This document shows positions 58,927 through 64,000 of a stretch of 64,000 nt of DNA, piece after piece. A model generated the notes under the pieces. The model was given only the letters and a program-made list of their open reading frames with translations, was not told the DNA's origin and did no database searches. The stretch comes from Fomes fomentarius (taxonomy: Eukaryota; Basidiomycota; Agaricomycetes; Polyporales; Polyporaceae): assembly GCA_022606135.1 (NCBI GenBank), contig JABYQN010000006.1, positions 2,418,001-2,482,000 on the forward strand, read 5' to 3'. Within the stretch, counting starts at the first letter, position 1, and every line of letters begins with the position of its first letter. The position numbers and the translations under genes were made by a program.

Positions 58927-59238
58927 GATGTCAAGAGAGTGAGCACTGGGGGAGACCAATTGAAGAGACTCCGAGAGGAGGCACGTGGCACATGGCGAGA
59001 CACGTCATCAAACTCAAACAACACGCCGGAGCAATCACGCTCAAAACAAGCAAGGGCTTCGTATTCTCATACAAAAGCATAGTAATCAATAACTCGGTAC
59101 AAATCCATAGGACCACGCGTGACGAAATCCATACTCAAAGGCTGAGTTATGGATCAACTTGAACTCAGCTCGGACAGACGTAGTAGATGCATGTGGAAAG
59201 GAAGCAGGTAGGGTGTAGGGAAATAGTTTGGGAGGCGA

Positions 59239-59259
59239 GGGGGGGGGGGGGGGGGGGGG
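59239..59259. repeat. Poly-G tract, 21 bases
   Basis: Uninterrupted run of 21 G between GAGGCGA and TAGTAGATGA, in the spacer between lcl2 and the KEN-box gene. Length may be wrong if the assembly slipped. Confidence 0.9.
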
Positions 59260-59361
59260 TAGTAGATGACATGAAAATTCAGCATAGAGGATGTTGTGGG
59301 GTACAGCAAGGATGGGATGAAAAGAGAGCCAAGAACGTGGAGAAGTGGGCAACAGACGAGG

Positions 59362-60366
59362 TCACAGAACAGTGTCATCTTCGTCGTCGACATCGTCTAC
59401 TTCTTCCTCTAAGGCGCGACGCATCATCTTCCGTTCCTCCTTGCCAAGAGGGGTGCGACTGGGGGTAGCACCCACAAGGGTGGCAGCGGGACTAACCACC
59501 GGGTGCGCAGTGCGCGGCTTGGGCGTGGCAAGGGGTCCAGCAGACAAGTAATCCCGGACGTGCTTGGGATGCGGAGAATTGGGGACATGTGTCTTGACGG
59601 AGGGCGAGTAAAGGCCTGTCTTGTACCGTCCTGTCTCGGAAGGAGTGCCAGGATCAGCTGCCTTCTTCGACACCCTTCGCCTTGGAGCGATGTTCTCTTT
59701 ATCAAGCTCCTTGTCCAGTGTTGACGGACTGGGTACCTCGCCCAAGGACACGCTGGTGCTCATGGGGACGATGATGTGGGTATCCTGATAAACGTCGAAA
59801 CCAGGATAGTGGATGGACTGTCGGTCTGGAGGGGTGACTTCGCGCGCGAGGATCAAGGGTGCCGCCGTCGATGGGCGGGCGGCATCGCTACAACGATTTA
59901 TGCCTGTTGACCCATTTGTCGCGGACCCCTCATACTCAGGAGAAGAACTGGGGGCGCGCGACGACAACCGCGGCGACCGTCGAACTCGCGCGGTGGTCCG
60001 TTTAGGGCTCCCCCGTGGGGTCCCCCTACCATTCTCGCGACTTCGCGGGGTCTCGCAGACAGTGCTTTCCGAGACCTCAGATGAGCCAAAGTCGAGCCGC
60101 TTGGCTGGGCTGTCCGGACCCTGCAAGAGTGCATGGAAGTGAGCGGGGGCGAACCTTGCGCTGTTGCTCGAAGTCGATAGGGGGCTTTTCAACTTCGGCG
60201 CATTTCTCCCCTCCTCCGCCTTCAATCGTCGCTTCGCGGGACTGTCGGTGAGACCCACCGAGGGCGAATGAGGCCTTTTGCGGCAGTGGCTGGGAGTCCC
60301 GGTGGAAGTGGGAACCAGGCGCAGGTCGATCTCCTGCAGAGGACCGGGACGGCTTCGAGGGGGCAT
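59362..60366 (-). CDS. Disordered KEN-box protein, unknown function
   Basis: One uninterrupted 334-codon frame starting MPPRSRPGPLQEIDLRLVPT. I do not recognise a named family. It is almost wholly disordered, rich in Ser/Pro/Arg, and carries many minimal CDK sites (SP/TP, several as SPxK/R). DSPAKR occurs twice (residues 41-46 and 85-90). There is a KEN box at residues 223-225 (LDKENIAPRRR) and a D-box-like RDYLSAGPL at 271-279. The end is basic then acidic: TPSRTPLGKEERKMMRRALE, then EEVDDVDDEDDTVL. KEN plus RxxL plus CDK sites suggests an APC/C-controlled cell-cycle protein; this is inference. The absence of introns is unusual among its neighbours. Start CAT 60364-60366. Confidence 0.72.
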   Translation of the reverse strand: MPPRSRPGPLQEIDLRLVPTSTGTPSHCRKRPHSPSVGLTDSPAKRRLKAEEGRNAPKLKSPLSTSSNSARFAPAHFHALLQGPDSPAKRLDFGSSEVSESTVCETPRSRENGRGTPRGSPKRTTARVRRSPRLSSRAPSSSPEYEGSATNGSTGINRCSDAARPSTAAPLILAREVTPPDRQSIHYPGFDVYQDTHIIVPMSTSVSLGEVPSPSTLDKELDKENIAPRRRVSKKAADPGTPSETGRYKTGLYSPSVKTHVPNSPHPKHVRDYLSAGPLATPKPRTAHPVVSPAATLVGATPSRTPLGKEERKMMRRALEEEVDDVDDEDDTVL

Positions 60367-60745
60367 ATTGACTGACTTGGCTCTTGCTGTCTTAGTGGCA
60401 AGATAGGATGTGGTGGTGGCACTGGAAGACCGGAGAAACGGAGAGCGGGAGGGGGTATTTATGATGGGCGTTGGAAAGCGAACCGTACGCCGCCTACGCG
60501 TCTTGGCCCGCGTCGCGATCTCACGTGAGCCTCACGGTCACGCAGTCACACCCCGGTACCGCGACCATGCCTGCGGGGGGATGACTCGCGAACAGTCGAC
60601 AATGCAGCTCGACAAAGAAGTCGAAAAGATGGCCGACTGACTGTCCAAGCTCTAGCATATCATTGCACGCAACAAAGAATAGAAGGAAAACTTCCTGACA
60701 TGTGTAGTGTACATCAGATACAACGGATACATAGCAAGTGACAGC

Positions 60746-62369
<1,624 letters not shown>

Positions 62370-62520
62370 AGTGGAGGAGATGGTGAAGAGAGAGAACAAG
62401 ATCGGAGTTCAAAATCTTGAACGCTCTTGCAGGCGGGGATGGTTGAGCGCCCAGTGCGTCTGCCCCTGGTCCTCCTCTGAGTCCTCAGTCTCAACCGCCT
62501 CTTGTCTGTGCTTGTCTACG
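62370..62520. promoter_or_regulatory. Compact divergent promoter, fal1 / sf3a3
   Basis: 151 bp separate the two start codons; both genes act on RNA (exon-junction/rRNA and U2 snRNP). A pyrimidine-rich run (CCTGGTCCTCCTCTGAGTCC) lies at about 62466-62485. No known motif. Confidence 0.5.
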
Positions 62521-64000
62521 ATGGATTCTATAATCGAGCTACAACGTCAAACGCACGAGGAGGTCGAACACCTCGAACGTGCTCTGTACACAACTCTGTC
62601 CAAGTCTCAGGCGACACACGAAGTACGCCTGCAGAACGAACACAAGGCCTCTCAGCTTCTGGATCGCATTCACTCTCGCGTTGTCACTCTCAGCAACTTA
62701 TATGGAGACCAGGATACAAGGAAGGCCGAGATGGACGCGCTCTCCGCGCCTGCGCGACAAGACGACCTCTCTGCATTCTATGGACGACTAGGCAAAATCC
62801 AGGAGCACCACGCCAAGTACCCCGATAGCACGGTTGGCGGGTTTGAACTGGAGCTGGCAGCCTTTATGGATGAAGCGGAGGAAATTGATGATGACGAGTA
62901 CGAGCAGGACGACCGTGAGTGCCTCACTTTCTTCGCAGTCTGTCAAATGACGAGCAAGCGCGACCTCAGCTATGTCCCTATTGTTCTCCGGGGAAGAGGG
63001 ATATGGAAAGTACCTCGACCTTTATGCTAACCATACGGCGTACAACAATCTCAAGCACATTGGGAAGAGGATTGCGTACTTGCAGTATCTGGACGTCCTA
63101 CTTGCTGCTCAGTCACAATCTGTTCATGCTGAACTTCCCAAAGAATGTCGTTTACATCGAGAGTATGAATTGTAAGTCATGACTGGTGGTCAAAGGGTCT
63201 TCGAACCGCTCACAAGGACGATTTTCAGGTACATCAGGGCTCTTCATGCCTACCTCGTGTCTTTCACCAAACGGTCACAACCGCTTGTTGACGTAGAGAC
63301 CCAACAGCGTGAAGCAGAGGAGCAGTTCACTAAGTCTTGGGAATCTGGAGAGCTGGTGGAAGAGTGGCAGGATTCTCGACAGTCCAAGGCACCTGCAACC
63401 GAGAATGGAGAGGCTGGCATCTGGTGTGCGGCATGTACGTATGCACTATATATCTCTGTAAATGCTCGCTGAGATGCAATTCAGGCCAAAAGATGTACTC
63501 TAAGCAAACTGTCTACGACGCGCATCTCACTTCCAAAAAGCACATCAAGGCCGCGCAAAAGCAGGCAACCTCCGACGCGCCTCCAGCCAACCCGAATGGT
63601 CCTCCACCTGCCAGTGGCGCGCAAGCAAATGCCAACGGCGAATCTCTTACACCCTCGGACAAAAACCGGCATCGCACAGCTGCGTTCCTAACGCACCTCA
63701 CCACCCAGCTTCTCCGCGCTCTTGCCCCCGCACTGAATGAGACCAAGTCCAATGTCGAGCGTCGGTTCTCCCTCACCGCTCGCGAGCGTGAGCAGGAGCT
63801 GCTCGAGCAAGCAAAGAAGAAGCCACCTCCCACAGCCAAGACCAACGCGGATGGCGAGAACGCCGAGGAAGAAGAGGAGGAGGAGCGCATATACAACCCG
63901 CTCAAGCTCCCACTTGGGTGGGACGGCAAGCCGATCCCCTATTGGTTGTACAAGCTGCATGGTTTGGGTGTCGAGTACCGTTGCGAGATCTGCTCAGACC
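62521..64000 (+). CDS. sf3a3: Splicing factor 3A subunit 3 (SF3a60 / Prp9), 3' end outside window
   Basis: Subunit of the SF3a complex that builds the mature 17S U2 snRNP. ATG 62521 gives MDSIIELQRQTHEEVEHLER. The N-terminal helices continue HEVRLQNEHKASQLLDRIHS and FYGRLGKIQEHHAKYPDSTV. After an intron (about 62913-62970) comes FSGEEGYGKYLDLYANHTAY, with NNLKHIGKRIAYLQYLDVLL after it. The matrin-type C2H2 finger is WCAACQKMYSKQTVYDAHLT followed by SKKHIKA. Next are a Pro/Asn-rich linker, RFSLTAREREQELLEQAKKK, the SF3a60-specific YNPLKLPLGWDGKPIPYWLY, and the beginning of the C-terminal zinc finger (YRCEICSD), where the window stops. Confidence 0.93.

Noticed and set aside
63513..63929. Minus-strand 138-codon frame at the right edge
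   Set aside because: Antisense shadow of the SF3a60 coding exon, with Ser/Phe/Ala runs mirroring Glu/Lys codons.

Overview
The window reads as nuclear DNA of an Agaricomycete (mushroom-forming basidiomycete). Genes are densely packed on both strands and most are cut by short introns of about 45-70 nt with GT(R)NGT...YAG borders. The gene families are those of this class: a CYP512-like P450, a WW-like multi-membrane orphan and a small cysteine-rich 'MCRRRQ' orphan. I do not assign an order or species. I support 28 protein-coding genes, two of them cut by the window edges, plus one transporter pseudogene. I saw no tRNA, rRNA, CRISPR array or recognisable transposon. Exon structures were worked out by eye from splice sites and family similarity. 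The given spans run from start to stop codon and include introns.

Layout. 1-11 kb: 3' end of the splicing helicase Prp5, a DHA1-type MFS transporter, nucleoporin Nsp1, a decayed copy of the transporter's 3' end, and a P450. 11.5-26 kb: a CSC1/OSCA channel, a WW-like membrane orphan, nucleoporin Nup82, then three adjacent proteasome genes (alpha7/Pre10, lid subunit Rpn12, beta1/Pre3) and a possibly mitochondrial orphan. 26-33 kb: a Gfo/Idh/MocA oxidoreductase, the replication-licensing factor Cdt1 and a sugar porter. 33.2-35.8 kb is gene-poor. 35.8-46.3 kb: a CCCH zinc-finger protein, Rho-GDI, Coq2, Rix1, an Rrn11-like Pol I factor and a Laa2/aftiphilin-like protein. 47-53 kb: the largest subunit of RNA polymerase I, with one apparent frameshift. 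54-64 kb: the cysteine-rich orphan, SF3b p14, a secreted GPI-anchored PEBP, Lcl2, a disordered KEN-box protein, Fal1/eIF4A-III and the 5' part of SF3a60.

Functional themes. Most genes are housekeeping, and several partners of the same machine lie close together: Nsp1 with Nup82; three proteasome subunits within 3.5 kb; Rix1, Rrn11-like and Rpa190 (plus Fal1) for ribosome production; and Prp5, SF3b p14 and SF3a60 for U2 snRNP and branch-site recognition. Several pairs are head-to-head with 150-350 bp between start codons. The least described material is the cysteine-rich orphan, the WW-like membrane orphan, the possible mitochondrial orphan and the KEN-box protein. I found no clear-cut new multi-gene system.
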